Shown one piece after another: positions 29,443-32,500 of a stretch of DNA of 32,500 nucleotides. The notes below the pieces were generated by a model. The model saw nothing but the letters and a program-made list of their open reading frames with translations, had not been told where the DNA came from and did no database searches. The DNA is from Armadillidium nasatum. Lineage: Eukaryota; Arthropoda; Malacostraca; Isopoda; Armadillidiidae. The position numbers and the translations under genes were made by a program. Every line of letters begins with the position of its first letter. Positions within the stretch are counted from its first letter, which is position 1. The stretch lies in NCBI GenBank assembly GCA_009176605.1, contig SEYY01021290.1, positions 300,001 to 332,500 of the forward strand, read 5' to 3'.

Positions 29443-29611
29443 CCTGAATGGCTCAACAGTTTTCTCCAAATCCTCATATTTAGTGCGCCACATTTCTGAT
29501 TCATTAAAGAGTTCTTCTTGCTTCCTTGTAAGTTCTTCAATCTTTTTATCGTATTCGCAAATTATTGCCTTTATTTTATCTTCATAACGACTCTCAAGAG
29601 TTATATTTGTA
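29443..29611 (-). CDS. HMMR: HMMR/RHAMM homologue, coding exon with (TA)n at its acceptor
   Basis: 169 nt: one base completing a codon from the previous exon (AA|T, Asn) plus 56 codons ending phase 0 at AGG|GTTCGT. It encodes a coiled coil, and [16 protein letters not shown] aligns with human WRLLYEELYNKTKPFQ. The joined reading EPFR-EQLDAYKMEK has the same length as human KPFQLQLDAFEVEK, which fixes the donor. The acceptor is ATATCAG, placed directly after about 235 bp of TA repeat, with no polypyrimidine tract. Phase agreement with the upstream exon supports it independently. Confidence 0.87.
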
Positions 29612-29853
<242 letters not shown>

Positions 29854-30454
29854 CTTCTTTTTAAAGGGAATGCTCATTTCCAGTGAAAAACTTTCAAACA
29901 AAATGCAGACATTTTATACACTGGTAATTTTTTAAAATATGATTAATAACGATTTATAAATATAATTAATATAATTAAAATCATTTATAATCAAACATGT
30001 GTTAAATTAATTTTGTGGAAATAATGATGAAGGTCTTCTTTTAGGCATATTATGGAATATGTTCTTAATTAAACAATATCCTTACAAAGAATAAAATAAT
30101 TTAGGAGTGGATATTTGTAGCAGCTTTTGTTTCAGTTTGAATGAATAGTACTGCGGCTAAGTGTATTTTTTTCATTAATTGTTGTGTATTTTTAAAATTT
30201 TTGAAAAACGACAGAACTTGAATACTTCACAAGGCAGTTATGTAAAGGTAGGATATTTATTAGGGTTTCTTTTCAATGGGAAAACATTCTGACTGGCAGA
30301 TTCAAAATCAGGGCTTGCTATCAAACCCAAATAATCTCCGTAATTAATCCACTTGATTAGGAAAATATTTTTAACTCGAGATCCTCTAGCAAAGTACCTG
30401 TGGTAGTTATATAATGGGTCTATGAAAGTTCGGATTCAGGTTCGACGTCAATAT

Positions 30455-30627
<173 letters not shown>

Positions 30628-30757
30628 GACATGTAAGACTGAACATTATGCCAAGACTTTGTAAAATTGAGCATTATGTTAATTTTCAGTGGTATTAAGA
30701 TAAAAGAAAAAAAGAAAAAAACACTTTCAAATAACTTTAGGTGGTTTTAAAACTTAC

Positions 30758-30915
30758 TTTTTAAGTTGTCCCTTTGTCTCGTCTAGAGATTGTCGGAGAG
30801 AGAAAATTTGTGCAGCAGCTTCATCTCTTTCTTCCCTAAGTTGTTCATGAGATTTTTCAGTTTCTTCCAAACACTTCTCCAAAGAGGTTATCCTATTCTG
30901 TTTCTCTTCCAAATT
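30758..30915 (-). CDS. HMMR: HMMR/RHAMM homologue, most upstream exon in window
   Basis: 158 nt between TTCTAATACAG and a consensus GTAAGT donor. It starts in phase 0 and ends with two bases (AA) that join the T of the next exon. It encodes 52 residues of continuous coiled coil, rich in Glu, Lys, Gln and Leu, with EEKQNRI, SLEKCLEETEKSHEQL and SLRQSLDETKGQLK. Alone it could be any coiled-coil protein; the phase match to the following exons places it in HMMR. The remaining N-terminal exons lie beyond the right edge, since no further exon is seen up to 32.5 kb. Confidence 0.82.
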
Positions 30916-31965
<1,050 letters not shown>

Positions 31966-32009
31966 CCTGCGACAGTATCAAAGCTTTCTCATTCATAACT
32001 TGAGTCTGG

Positions 32010-32430
32010 AAACTACTTATGCCACGAAGCTCTTCCTCAAAAACTGATGTAATAATTTGATGGGCAGAGACTGTAGAGCTGGTGACAAAATGCATTACTT
32101 CACCTTTTCAAAAAGAGCTGAGAGAGGAACCACCCTTATGAAAACGCCCCTGTACTTCGTAAGCAGCTTAGGAGGTGAGAAGAAATTTTGAAAGTACCAC
32201 TCTTTTAAGATTAGAAGAGAAATAATATGATCCTTCTAAGAAAGATTAAGGAAAAAAATTAAGAACAGACGAAAGTCTGAATGGTGTGTTTTCGAAGTTG
32301 TTATAGTTGTGTGGAAGATTATGTCTAGTAGGAAAGATGAAGGAAATGAGTTTTTTGAGGCATTGAAAACCACGTTTTCTCTACCTCTATTTGTATTGTT
32401 CGAAAAATCAGAGGTCAGCTTTTCCAAGGC
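32010..32430 (-). mobile_element. jockey-like LINE fragment, RT C-terminal region, inverted relative to its neighbour
   Basis: The minus-strand frame contains NASKNSF..LLDIIFHTTITTSKTHHSD, matching the NASKTQFLHLSTRHNLPHNYDT region at 14149-14365. Further on is a degenerate 'FFSPPKLL' followed by 'KYRGVFIR' (thumb), then the SL..RR.. region. Multiple stops show that it is dead. It abuts the plus-strand 5' fragment tail-to-tail without a microsatellite between them. Confidence 0.65.
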
Positions 32431-32500
32431 CATACACTTAGTATTGGCTACTTGCTGCTGAGTGAAAATATTCTCACATTGAAAGGAGTAAGAAAATGTG
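32431..32500. other. window end, nothing recognised
   Basis: Short remaining sequence without an identifiable feature; it could continue the retroelement fragment. Confidence 0.4.

Overview
This is animal nuclear DNA: two protein-coding genes broken by GT..AG introns, fragments of non-LTR retrotransposons, a tRNA-derived SINE, small DNA transposons, and an extraordinary load of microsatellite. About 35 (TA)n tracts, mostly 90-240 bp, make up roughly 15% of the window, and there is also a (TC)n tract of about 350 bp. The retrotransposon endonuclease/RT fragments are of the jockey-like kind I associate with decapod crustaceans. With the huge dinucleotide load this suggests a shrimp or prawn, but I cannot name a species. 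There is nothing bacterial: no operons, no ribosome binding sites, no CRISPR.

Layout. 1-17.6 kb is AT-rich, repeat-dominated sequence. It holds about 25 (TA)n tracts, a jockey-like element 5' end with its endonuclease (6897-7917, minus), 3' ends of related elements (13621-14385 and 14701-15047, and a divergent one at 16244-16740, all minus), two SINE copies (8111-8259 plus; 13393-13510 minus), two copies of a GATACC-rich miniature transposon (9795-10061; 14503-14580), a hAT-like end (about 4579), and an unidentified coding-like stretch (4882-5430). 17630-19781 (plus) carries the last three coding exons of mitoferrin, the mitochondrial iron importer; its first coding exon is not in the window. 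19.8-27 kb is mitoferrin 3' flank and AT-rich intergenic DNA with a third miniature-transposon copy (22129-22305), few (TA)n tracts after 22.4 kb, and a possible RCC1-repeat-like exon at 26824-27048. 27240-30915 (minus) carries the last four coding exons of an HMMR/RHAMM homologue. All splice phases agree across them, and an R1-like RT relic sits in one intron. 31.3-32.5 kb is again jockey-like retroelement, in two pieces of opposite orientation.

Mitoferrin (plus) and HMMR (minus) point towards each other and share no functional link that I can see. The most unusual features concern the (TA)n tracts. They bound nearly every transposon fragment. They lie directly beside a conserved-looking 3' terminal hairpin of the retrotransposons. 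In HMMR a tract of about 235 bp runs straight into a 3' splice site that reading phase and homology support, so it lacks a normal polypyrimidine tract.
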